This document shows positions 1 to 5,680 of a stretch of 6,905 bases of DNA, piece by piece. Source of the DNA: Dehalococcoidia bacterium. Lineage in GTDB: Bacteria; Chloroflexota; Dehalococcoidia; UBA3495; JAAXIE01. Location of the stretch: contig JAAXIE010000289.1 in assembly GCA_012270525.1 (NCBI GenBank), forward strand, positions 1 to 6,905. The letters run 5' to 3'. Each line of letters opens with the position of its first letter. Position 1 is the first letter of the stretch. Position numbers and translations under genes: made by a program. The notes under the pieces are model-generated. The model worked only from the letters and a program-made list of their open reading frames with translations. It was not told the origin of the DNA and ran no database searches.

Positions 1-891
1 AGAATCGACTGGCTCGGCGGAGTCCTGCTGGTGGCCACCGCGATGGTGCTGATTGCCTCGGGGAACCACCTGCACGGAGGAGAGGACACGTTTCTGTCGA
101 GTGACGCCCTCACGTATCACCTGCCCATGCATGCTGCGTTCATCGCCCTCCTCGTAGTGTTCGTGCTGGTTGAGAGGCGGGTGACCAACCCCGTCATCGA
201 CATGAGGCATTTCCGACAGACGCAGTTCTCCATGTCCCTGGCTTCCAACGTGACCTACCACTTTTCCATGCTGGCGACCATGACGCTGGTACCCATCGTG
301 GTGGAGGAGGGGTTCGGCATGGCCCCCATCTGGGTCACGGTGGTGCTGGTGCCCAGCCAGTCTTTGGGCATCTTCATGCCCATGGTGGCGGGTTGGGTGT
401 TCGACCGCTACCAGCCCCGTCTGCTGCGCCCTGGGACCATGGCCCTAATCGCGGGAGGCTTCCTGATGGTTGGGATGCTTACGCCGCATATGCCCTTCTG
501 GACTCTGCCTCTGCTCATGTTGCCCATCGCGATTGGGACCAACATGTTCAACCCCGTCAACAACGCCACCATCATGAACGCCCTGCCGCTGGAGCACCGC
601 GGGGTTGCGTCGGGCATGCTGGAGACCACCCGTGAATTGGGACATGCCTTGGGGGCTACCGCGGCAGCTGGGGCACTGGCCTTGGCCCTGCCCGCGTCCA
701 TCGAGGCCCTGTCGGGACTCTCGGGCCAGTCCTACTTCCTGTCGGGGTTCCGCGTATCGAGCCTGATGGTAGTGCTGGTGCTGCTGTTCGGGGCCAGCTT
801 GGCCCTCATTCAACCGGCCTCATCCAGTCGCATCCCCTCGCGTCCCCTTCGGCAACCGTCGCCACCACAGGCTGAAGCAGCCGATGGCTAG
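1..891 (+). CDS. DHA2-family MFS drug-efflux transporter, C-terminal part (partial)
   Basis: Inner-membrane major facilitator superfamily protein, probably a proton-driven exporter of the 14-helix DHA2 (EmrB/QacA) type. The frame is open to the first base of the window, so the N-terminal part is missing; 296 codons remain and end at TAG 889-891. The fragment begins RIDWLGG, typical of the mid-protein DHA2 segment. About eight hydrophobic helices can be seen (fragment residues near 4-20, 42-58, 76-98, 108-126, 133-150, 155-175, 196-218 and 231-252). Family marks include the loop ERRVTNPVIDMRHFR, a GWVFDRYQPR loop resembling MFS motif A (residues 121-130), and the late segment with HRGVASGMLETTRELGHALG (residues 189-208). 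The GTG at 31 is only an internal codon. The C-terminal tail is Pro/Ser-rich and hydrophilic. The substrate cannot be inferred, and no partner such as an EmrA-like adaptor or TetR regulator lies in the window. Confidence 0.9.
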   Translation, partial: RIDWLGGVLLVATAMVLIASGNHLHGGEDTFLSSDALTYHLPMHAAFIALLVVFVLVERRVTNPVIDMRHFRQTQFSMSLASNVTYHFSMLATMTLVPIVVEEGFGMAPIWVTVVLVPSQSLGIFMPMVAGWVFDRYQPRLLRPGTMALIAGGFLMVGMLTPHMPFWTLPLLMLPIAIGTNMFNPVNNATIMNALPLEHRGVASGMLETTRELGHALGATAAAGALALALPASIEALSGLSGQSYFLSGFRVSSLMVVLVLLFGASLALIQPASSSRIPSRPLRQPSPPQAEAADG

Positions 892-925
892 GTCCCTCAC
901 CCGGTGATACCCGTCCAGGGCGAGC

Positions 926-947
926 TTCACGGCACCTAACTCGTGAA
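926..947 (+). terminator. Weak hairpin after the MFS gene, possible terminator
   Basis: TTCACG (926-931) and CGTGAA (942-947) form a perfect 6-bp stem with a 10-base loop, 34 bases after the MFS stop. It is followed by AAATTTAT rather than a clear T-run, so intrinsic termination is doubtful. It does sit at the boundary between the GC-rich transporter and an AT-rich promoter region. Confidence 0.25.
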
Positions 948-969
948 AAATTTATCGAAGGAGAATGTA

Positions 970-1000
970 TTGACAGGCGAGGTGTAGCGGTGACTATCAT
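970..1000 (+). promoter_or_regulatory. Sigma70-like promoter upstream of the protease gene
   Basis: A perfect -35 hexamer TTGACA (970-975) is followed 19 bases later by TATCAT (995-1000), a 4/6 match to the -10 box. The spacer is longer than the ideal 17. The stretch is AT-rich compared with its surroundings. It would start transcription near 1007 and give a leader of about 65 bases before the protease ATG at 1072. This is a motif reading only. Confidence 0.45.
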
Positions 1001-1057
1001 AATCTATCCAGCCGAGGAAAGGAGGTGCAGACCTTGTTTCATGCCCCAGCGCAACAT

Positions 1058-1063
1058 GGAGGT
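1058..1063 (+). promoter_or_regulatory. Ribosome binding site fixing the protease start
   Basis: GGAGGT lies 8 bases before ATG 1072 and supports that start, which gives a protein opening directly with a signal-peptide-like segment. A second, stronger SD (GAAAGGAGGT, 1017-1026) lies 45 bases upstream and is not positioned for this gene. Confidence 0.6.
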
Positions 1064-1071
1064 ACGACACA

Positions 1072-1974
1072 ATGGAATTGCTCCAACGTTTCCGAGGCGC
1101 GGCCCTATTGTTGCCCCTTCTGCTAACCGGCCTGGTCTTCCTCGGCACCAATTCGTCCGGCAACTTCCCCAACGGGGACGACCTGTTGTTCTTCGCAGAT
1201 AGGGACGGCATCTCGATGCAGCAGGCTCAAGACAAATACGGCTGGCACAATGCCTTCTCCCGTGCAGTAGAAGAAGTGCGGGCGGTGGCTCCTGACACCG
1301 TTGCCACCGCCAGAATAGAGAACGGAGTAGGCGTGGTTGGCTTCAAGGGAGAAGTGCCCCCGGCAGCAGAAACCGTCATCAACGCGTTTGCCAACGATAA
1401 CCCCAATGTGGGCGTCAACCTGCAGGCCAACAAGAGTTATACCGAAGGGCAAATCCAAGCCGCCGTTTCAACCATCCACTTTGCCCTAGGACAAGAGCAA
1501 GTTGTCCGTGGCAACGTCACTTACTTCCACGATGCATCCGGTAAGATTAAGGCTGAGGTGCAACTCCGAAGCACCGCACCCGTGTCGACCTTAGGAAGGC
1601 TACAAGAGATAGCCGATTCAAAGCTCGCGCATCTCCCTGGGGTCTCCGCCGAGGTATTCAAGGTGGATCATGGGGGGCCTCTACTGGTGGACCTAAGCTA
1701 CACCAAGCATTGGGGTGGTGAGACCCTTGGGGGGACGGACATATGTACCTCTGGGTTTGTCGTATCGAATGGGGCTGGCAAAGAGGGGGTAACTACCGCC
1801 GGGCACTGTGACGATGAGCCCACCGACGACAACGAACCCCTCGACATTGTAGAGGCATACGAGGGTTACTATGGGGACGTGCAATGGCATACAGGCAATC
1901 ACCCTACGACGCCCAACAAGTTCTACAAGGGTAGCAATAACACCACGGAAATGTACGCCGCTACGCCTACCTAG
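1072..1974 (+). CDS. Secreted trypsin-like serine protease, N-terminal part of a frameshifted gene (His and Asp of the triad)
   Basis: First part of an S1-fold, streptogrisin-like extracellular protease. Residues 1-30 look like a secretion signal: basic start MELLQRFR, then a hydrophobic run of Ala and Leu. Residues about 31-205 resemble a pro-region (motif VVGFKGEVP at 88-96), as in secreted proteases that need an inhibitor/foldase propeptide. The catalytic domain starts near 205. Cys225 and Cys246 flank the usual first disulfide (CTSGF...TAGHC). His245 in TTAGHC (codon 1804-1806) and Asp269 in GDVQWHT (codon 1876-1878) are the expected triad members. The frame stops at TAG 1972-1974, before the Ser motif. 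That motif is present just downstream in another frame (1983-2261), so this product alone would be an inactive truncation. The gene has its own promoter and RBS and is less GC-biased than its neighbours, which may suggest transfer. Confidence 0.85.
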   Translation: MELLQRFRGAALLLPLLLTGLVFLGTNSSGNFPNGDDLLFFADRDGISMQQAQDKYGWHNAFSRAVEEVRAVAPDTVATARIENGVGVVGFKGEVPPAAETVINAFANDNPNVGVNLQANKSYTEGQIQAAVSTIHFALGQEQVVRGNVTYFHDASGKIKAEVQLRSTAPVSTLGRLQEIADSKLAHLPGVSAEVFKVDHGGPLLVDLSYTKHWGGETLGGTDICTSGFVVSNGAGKEGVTTAGHCDDEPTDDNEPLDIVEAYEGYYGDVQWHTGNHPTTPNKFYKGSNNTTEMYAATPT

Positions 1975-1982
1975 GTATACCC
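1947..1982 (+). other. Frameshift site inside the protease gene
   Basis: Upstream coding is in the frame of 1072 and downstream coding in the frame of 1983. The change equals loss of one base (or a -1 shift). Read in the downstream frame, bases 1968-1985 already give YLGIPM, which leads directly into EGMQLCKNG, so the lesion lies between about 1947 and the TAG at 1972. The local sequence repeats CTACG/CTACC and TACGCC, where slippage is plausible. I see no canonical X-XXY-YYZ slippery heptamer, so programmed frameshifting is not supported. Confidence 0.75.
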
Positions 1983-2261
1983 ATGGAAGGCATGCAACTC
2001 TGCAAAAATGGGCGCACGACGCACAAGACCTGCGATGATGTTTATGAGCTGGACCTCTGTATCGAGGACCATTGTCATATCATCATCATGGAGCACTCCA
2101 ACGCGGGCTATGGCGATAGCGGGGGCCCTGTCTATTCCTTCACCACAGCCTACGGCTTTCTGATGGCCCGTGGTATGGTGAACGGATCGCTGCGTGACAT
2201 ATACACGCGGGCCGATTACTTGGACAACGCTATTAGCGGTCTATACATCGTGCTTAACTGA
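1983..2261 (+). CDS. Trypsin-like serine protease, C-terminal part of a frameshifted gene (catalytic Ser)
   Basis: Second part of the same S1-fold protease. It carries CKNGRTTHKTC (residues 7-17), matching the CK-x-G-x-TTG-x-TCG segment between Asp and Ser in streptogrisin-like proteases, and GYGDSGGPVY with the catalytic Ser46 (codon 2118-2120) and oxyanion-hole Gly44. A typical end follows (TAYGFLMARG, then an aromatic/aliphatic C-terminus near DYLDNAISGLYIVLN). Cys7/Cys17 and possibly Cys26/Cys31 could form disulfides. There is no signal peptide and no convincing SD before ATG 1983; that ATG lies 8 bases after the TAG of the first part and is best seen as an internal codon. Stop-restart translation is conceivable, but would give two half-domains, one of them unexported. 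The gene is therefore either a recent pseudogene or a base-call or assembly error. Confidence 0.8.
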   Translation: MEGMQLCKNGRTTHKTCDDVYELDLCIEDHCHIIIMEHSNAGYGDSGGPVYSFTTAYGFLMARGMVNGSLRDIYTRADYLDNAISGLYIVLN

Positions 2262-2287
2262 CACCAAGCATCCCTCGTGACGCAGGG

Positions 2288-2314
2288 CGGGCTTCTTGCC
2301 CGGACTGACGGGCA
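2288..2314 (+). repeat. CGGGC/GCCCG/CGGGC inverted repeats, two competing hairpins
   Basis: CGGGC (2288-2292) can pair with GCCCG (2298-2302) across a 5-base loop. TGCCCG (2297-2302) can instead pair with CGGGCA (2309-2314) across a 6-base loop. The two hairpins exclude each other. They lie between the protease stop (2261) and the next gene's ATG (2364). No T-run follows, so this is not a standard terminator; it could be a leader structure or chance. Confidence 0.25.
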
Positions 2315-2348
2315 CCGATATGATTTGAGTCGCAGCCGTATTGAGGCT

Positions 2349-2354
2349 GGAGGA
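2349..2354 (+). promoter_or_regulatory. Ribosome binding site deciding the HEPN/PaREP1-like start
   Basis: GGAGGA lies 9 bases before ATG 2364. It favours that start over the in-frame GTG at 2277, whose extra 29 residues are Arg/Gly-rich, overlap the hairpin region and do not resemble the family N-terminus. Confidence 0.6.
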
Positions 2355-2363
2355 ACGCACCGA

Positions 2364-2774
2364 ATGGCCACGGCGTACATGTCCGTAGAGGAGCACATCC
2401 AGGCAGCCCGCACTCTTCTCGAGGAATCGATACGCGAATACCAGGAGTCAGGCGACAGCCTGCAGTCCTCGGAGAAGCTGTGGGGCGCAGCGTGCCATGC
2501 GCTCATAGCCAGGGCCAAGCAACGGGGTTGGACCGTGGGGTCGCACCGGGCCTTGGTCAACAGCTCGCAGCTATTGGCCATCGAACAGAACGATGAGTGG
2601 TTCCGGGCCTCCTTCTCCGTGGCCCAAAAATTTCACAACAGGTTCTATGGGGATAGCCATTTTGACCCATTCACCGAGACCAGCACCTTGGACGATGACC
2701 GGGAGATGGTGACCCGCTTCGTCAACAGGGTGCTGGCCATAACCGAGTCAGACCACCCGGGGAATGGGGCCTGA
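2364..2774 (+). CDS. HEPN/PaREP1-like small helical protein
   Basis: A 136-residue, probably all-helical cytosolic protein. The segment ESGDSLQSSEKLWGAACHAL (28-47) followed by RGWTVGSHRAL (54-64) matches from memory the PaREP1-type pattern in HEPN-fold proteins: 'D-x-x-Q-A-S-E-K-x-W-G-A-A-x-H-A-x-K', then 'GW-x-x-S-S-H-R'. Late in the protein HNRFYGDSH (91-99) resembles the 'LH-x-NFY' segment of the same group. Two R-x(4-6)-H arrangements can be read: R54 to H61 and R93 to H99. In HEPN ribonucleases such a motif in the C-terminal helix is catalytic, so activity is possible but unproven. No adjacent nucleotidyltransferase (MNT) or other antitoxin partner is seen. The neighbours are a broken protease upstream and a CMD-family gene 55 bases downstream on the same strand. 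The alternative reading is a non-catalytic accessory protein. Confidence 0.65.
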   Translation: MATAYMSVEEHIQAARTLLEESIREYQESGDSLQSSEKLWGAACHALIARAKQRGWTVGSHRALVNSSQLLAIEQNDEWFRASFSVAQKFHNRFYGDSHFDPFTETSTLDDDREMVTRFVNRVLAITESDHPGNGA

Positions 2775-2829
2775 CAAATGCTTAATGGTTCCAATACGAC
2801 CATGGAAATACCAGCGAGAAAGGGGACCC

Positions 2830-3393
2830 ATGCCGCGACGAGTGCCCGTAATCAAGCGAGAAGACGTGCCCCAAGAGCAACAGGAGGCCTTCGACGACGT
2901 AGCTGCCGGGTTCGGCGGTGCCTTGGGTTCCGGCCCGACCTCGGTGTTGGCCAACAGCCCTGAAATGGCGTGGCGGGCCAACAATCTGGCTGAGTACCTG
3001 CGCAAGGAGTCGGCCCTTCCCCAGAAGATCCGCGAACTGGCCATGCTGATCGCCGCCCGCACCATGGACTGCCAGTTCATCTGGAACGCCCATGCTTCTC
3101 TGGGTCGTCAGGCAGGCTTGAGCGACGCTACGGTCGACTCGCTACGCGAAAAGCAGCCCCTGCCGGGTTCCGTCCCTGGGGACGAGGCAGTCGCGGTGCA
3201 CTTCGGCCTGGAGATATGCCAAGAGCATCAGGTGAGCGATGACACCTTCAATGCGGCTCTGCAGCATTTCGGGGCAAGGGCCCTCACCGAGTTCACTACC
3301 TACATGGGCTACTACCGGATACTGGCCCTGAACGCCAATGCCTTCGATATAGACCTGCCAGCGAACATCACTGAGCCGTTGCTACCGGTGTAA
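2830..3393 (+). CDS. Carboxymuconolactone decarboxylase (AhpD-like) family protein
   Basis: A 187-residue soluble helical protein of the CMD/AhpD fold. The opening MPRRVPVIKREDVP and the core IRELAMLIAARTMDCQFIW with NAH following (residues 67-88) are typical: R68/E69, Cys81, Trp85 and His88 stand where the family has its active-site helix. LGRQAGLSDATVDSLR continues the pattern. It has one Cys in the core (C-x3-W-x2-H) rather than the C-x-x-C pair of AhpD peroxidase reductants, so a decarboxylase-like or other non-redox role is more likely. Members usually form trimers or hexamers and act in protocatechuate or other ring-cleavage acid pathways, or on unknown substrates. ATG 2830 is chosen because AAGGGG (2820-2825) precedes it and the protein then begins as family members do; an in-frame ATG at 2764 overlaps the previous gene and adds an unrelated 22 residues. 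It faces the convergent amidohydrolase operon. Confidence 0.85.
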   Translation: MPRRVPVIKREDVPQEQQEAFDDVAAGFGGALGSGPTSVLANSPEMAWRANNLAEYLRKESALPQKIRELAMLIAARTMDCQFIWNAHASLGRQAGLSDATVDSLREKQPLPGSVPGDEAVAVHFGLEICQEHQVSDDTFNAALQHFGARALTEFTTYMGYYRILALNANAFDIDLPANITEPLLPV

Positions 3394-3403
3394 GTCGCCA
3401 CCG

Positions 3404-3423
3404 GAGCGGGCTGCTATCCGCTC
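3404..3423. terminator. Hairpin between convergent genes
   Basis: GAGCGG (3404-3409) pairs with CCGCTC (3418-3423), extended by one G-U pair, in the 43-base gap between the CMD gene stop and the stop of the opposing amidohydrolase. Its position suits a shared bidirectional terminator, but no T-run follows on either strand. Confidence 0.3.
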
Positions 3424-3436
3424 ACGGCCCTGCTCT

Positions 3437-4576
3437 CTAGACCTTTGCCAAGGCGTCGAGGTCGAAGTTGTAGAGGCGGGCGGCGTTGAGGCCGACGATC
3501 TTGGCGCGGTCATCGTCGTCCACGCCTTCCAGGATTTCGTCCAGTATCTCCATGGAGCGGGGGAAGGTCGCCTCGGCGTGGGGGTAGTCCGACCCCCACA
3601 TCAGGCCGTCGACCCCGATGACGTCCCGCAACCGGATGCCTATCTGGTCTTCCTGGAAGCTGAGGTATACGTTCTGGCGGAAGAAATCGCTGGGCATCAT
3701 GTCGCCCTTGAAACGGTAGGACGCTTCCTTCTGGCGCTCGATATAGGTGTAGTCCATGGTACCCAGCAGGTGGGCCGCCCATGCCAGTTCGAACTCGACG
3801 ATTGCCACCTTCAGCTTGGGATAGCGGTCGAATACCCCGGAAAAGATGATGTCGCATAGTGACGTCGATGGGAGAAACACCTTGTTGGCCCGGTTGCTGG
3901 CCACCCGCACCGAAGATGCGCCAGCCCCCCGGTTGTTGCCCACCCGGCTGGTGGCGGTATGCAGGCTGAGGGGCATCTCCAGGTCCTGAGCCAAGGCCCA
4001 GAAGGGCTCGTACTCCGGCAGGTCATAACGGCGGTCTTCGGGCGGGTACTCCGAGATCATGGCCCCGGCCATGCCCATTCTGGCGGTGCGGGAGAGCTCG
4101 CGCATCCCGTCTTCCACGTCGTCGAGATTGATCATGGCGATGCCCTTCAACTGCTTGGGGTATGCGCTGCAGAAGTCCACCAGCCAGTCGTTGTAGGCCC
4201 GGAAGATGGCTGACATAAGCTCGGAGTCGGCCACCCTGAAATAGAAGAGCCCTTGGGATGGGTAGAGGATTTCGGCTGATACGCCGTCCGTCTTCATGTC
4301 GCGGATGTGCTCCCCTGGCTCGTACCCGCCCACGTGCACATCCTCGAAGCGTCCCTCGTGGGTAATCTGCTCCGGGTTCTCGAACCGCATTCCCGCACCC
4401 GAAATCAGGCCGATACCAGCAAGGAACTGGTCTCCTTCAACGAAGAGATGGTCCATGCCGTCCACCTGCCGCATGTGGGGTGCCCGTTCCTTGAATTTGG
4501 AGTCGATGCGGGTAGACCACAGGTCAGGTGGCTCGAAAACATGGGAATCGGAGGATATCACTATCGGTCGTGACAT
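3437..4576 (-). CDS. Amidohydrolase-2 family metal-dependent hydrolase (TIM barrel), divergent motif type
   Basis: A 379-residue cytosolic TIM-barrel protein of the amidohydrolase-2 (ACMSD-related) family. It opens SSDSHVFEPPDLW, with Asp10 and His12 in place of the usual H-x-H. The barrel His is His206 (MPLSLHTAT), and the terminal metal Asp is Asp330 in WGSDYPHAEATFP (with His333). Where ACMSD has a catalytic His after strand 6, this protein has VEFELAWAAH (Glu261, Trp266, His269). That pattern belongs to the larger, about 370-400 residue branch common in actinobacteria and Chloroflexota, whose substrates are mostly unknown. ATG 4576 is preceded by GGGAGG (complement of 4582-4587) at 5 bases. 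It is the last gene of the minus-strand run, 42 bases after the preceding amidohydrolase, so co-transcription is likely. Hydrolase and decarboxylase roles are both possible. The family call is firm, the reaction is not. Confidence 0.88.
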   Translation of the reverse strand: MSRPIVISSDSHVFEPPDLWSTRIDSKFKERAPHMRQVDGMDHLFVEGDQFLAGIGLISGAGMRFENPEQITHEGRFEDVHVGGYEPGEHIRDMKTDGVSAEILYPSQGLFYFRVADSELMSAIFRAYNDWLVDFCSAYPKQLKGIAMINLDDVEDGMRELSRTARMGMAGAMISEYPPEDRRYDLPEYEPFWALAQDLEMPLSLHTATSRVGNNRGAGASSVRVASNRANKVFLPSTSLCDIIFSGVFDRYPKLKVAIVEFELAWAAHLLGTMDYTYIERQKEASYRFKGDMMPSDFFRQNVYLSFQEDQIGIRLRDVIGVDGLMWGSDYPHAEATFPRSMEILDEILEGVDDDDRAKIVGLNAARLYNFDLDALAKV

Positions 4577-4618
4577 ACATGCCTCCCGGTTTGTGGCAGG
4601 TTGACCCCGTTTGAGCAG

Positions 4619-5617
4619 CTAGATCCCAAGCAGTTGTTCCAGGTTCTTCCAGAGAATCTTGTCCTTCTCCCCGCGGCTCAGGCTCTCAAGGCTTTCTATC
4701 CAGCCCACGGGCGAAGGGTCCCAGGCGACGTAGGGCCAGTCGCTGCCCAGGATCACCCGGTCGATGCCCACCTGATCGATGAGGAACCGCAGGGCCCCCT
4801 CGCTGGGGGAAACGGTGTCGTAGTAGATGCGAGGAATGTAGTGGCTGGGGGGCTTGCTGATGTTCGCCCTGGCCTCGCTGCGCACGCGCCATCCCCGGTC
4901 GAGACGACCCATGCCGAAGCAGGCTGGACCGGCACCGTGGGCGATGCACACGTTAAGGTCGGGGCACTTCTCCATGACCCCGCCGAACACCAGGGCGCAG
5001 TATGTGAGCACGTCCTCCACCAGCACGCCGAACAGGTTCCCCAGGGTGTAGGGATTGGAGGCCGCGGACACGATGTTGTCCTGCGGGTGAGGATGGAAGA
5101 AGAGGATTGCACCCATCTCCTCGGCGGCTTTGAACAGGGGCATGTACTGGGGCTCGTCCCAGGAATGGCCGTTGACCACCGTGTCCAGTTCGGCCCCCTT
5201 TAGGCCAAGCACGTTGACCGCGCGGTCCAGTTCGCTGATGGCGGCCTGCACGTCCTGGGTCGGCAGCGTGGCCAGTCCGGCATAGCGGGCAGGATGCTGC
5301 CTGGCCATGGAAGCGATTTCGTCGTTCACCTCGCGGGCCTGTTTCAAGGCTTGGTCGGAATCCAGATGATGCCCGAACCAAGCGGTCGCCATGGACACCA
5401 CGTGGACGTCCACGCCGAGGTCATCCATGTCCTGGATGCGCTCTTCCGGGGTGAATCGCAGCTTGGGAGTGGGGATCACGTCCCGACGCACCGGGCTGAC
5501 GGTGGCACCCAGTCCCTGGCCTGCCTCGTATCGAAACCCGTACCATTCCTGGCCGGAGTCGAAGGCTCGCCAAGCGCATTGGGGCAGAAGATGGGCGTGG
5601 ACATCGATAGTTCGCAT
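4619..5617 (-). CDS. ACMSD-like amidohydrolase-2 family decarboxylase/hydrolase
   Basis: A 332-residue TIM-barrel protein, the length of aminocarboxymuconate-semialdehyde decarboxylase (ACMSD, about 330-340). Visible metal and catalytic residues are His7 and His9 (DVHAHLLP), His175 (LFFHPHPQDN), His227 (CIAHGAGP) and Asp293 (ILGSDWPY). These sit almost exactly where ACMSD enzymes have their zinc ligands (His-x-His, His, Asp) and catalytic His. GRLDRGW and the segment around PPSHYIPRIYYD are also family-like. Relatives (ACMSD, gamma-resorcylate, 5-carboxyvanillate and o-pyrocatechuate decarboxylases) remove CO2 from aromatic or semialdehyde acids; others hydrate or hydrolyse. No kynurenine-pathway genes are nearby, so true ACMSD is not asserted. 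ATG 5617 has GGAGGT (complement of 5624-5629) 6 bases before it. It is a tandem paralogue of the upstream gene (5681-6676), separated by 63 bases. Confidence 0.9.
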   Translation of the reverse strand: MRTIDVHAHLLPQCAWRAFDSGQEWYGFRYEAGQGLGATVSPVRRDVIPTPKLRFTPEERIQDMDDLGVDVHVVSMATAWFGHHLDSDQALKQAREVNDEIASMARQHPARYAGLATLPTQDVQAAISELDRAVNVLGLKGAELDTVVNGHSWDEPQYMPLFKAAEEMGAILFFHPHPQDNIVSAASNPYTLGNLFGVLVEDVLTYCALVFGGVMEKCPDLNVCIAHGAGPACFGMGRLDRGWRVRSEARANISKPPSHYIPRIYYDTVSPSEGALRFLIDQVGIDRVILGSDWPYVAWDPSPVGWIESLESLSRGEKDKILWKNLEQLLGI

Positions 5618-5680
5618 CTAGCGACCTCCGTCGTTTGCTGCATGCTTTGACTGGCTGATCGGTCGTGCCTGCGGGTACTC

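Noticed and set aside
408..813. Long minus-strand frames opposite the MFS gene
   Set aside because: GC-rich antisense shadows with Arg/Gly/Gln-rich translations, no SD and no family features; the plus-strand frame has clear transmembrane segments.
990..1202. 70-codon frame from GTG 990 overlapping the protease start
   Set aside because: It starts inside the predicted promoter between the -35 and -10 boxes and becomes Pro/Arg-rich where it overlaps the signal-peptide coding sequence; judged a shadow.
1947..1985. Programmed -1 ribosomal frameshift in the protease
   Set aside because: There is no slippery heptamer in the reading frame near the junction and no clear downstream pseudoknot; a simple indel is more economical.
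2277..2363. N-terminal extension of the HEPN/PaREP1-like protein from GTG 2277
   Set aside because: A good RBS precedes ATG 2364, and the extension has no family-like sequence and lies over the hairpin repeats.
2764..2829. Longer start for the CMD-family protein at ATG 2764
   Set aside because: It would overlap the previous gene's end and add residues unlike the family; AAGGGG before ATG 2830 fits the expected N-terminus.
4601..5203. 200-codon plus-strand frame opposite the ACMSD-like gene
   Set aside because: It is the antisense shadow of a protein with an intact metal-ligand set; its Val/Ala/Gly/His-rich translation shows no domain.
5618..5680. Regulatory element or small gene between the two ACMSD-like genes
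   Set aside because: Apart from the RBS for the downstream gene there is only a GCATGC palindrome, expected by chance, and no promoter or strong hairpin.
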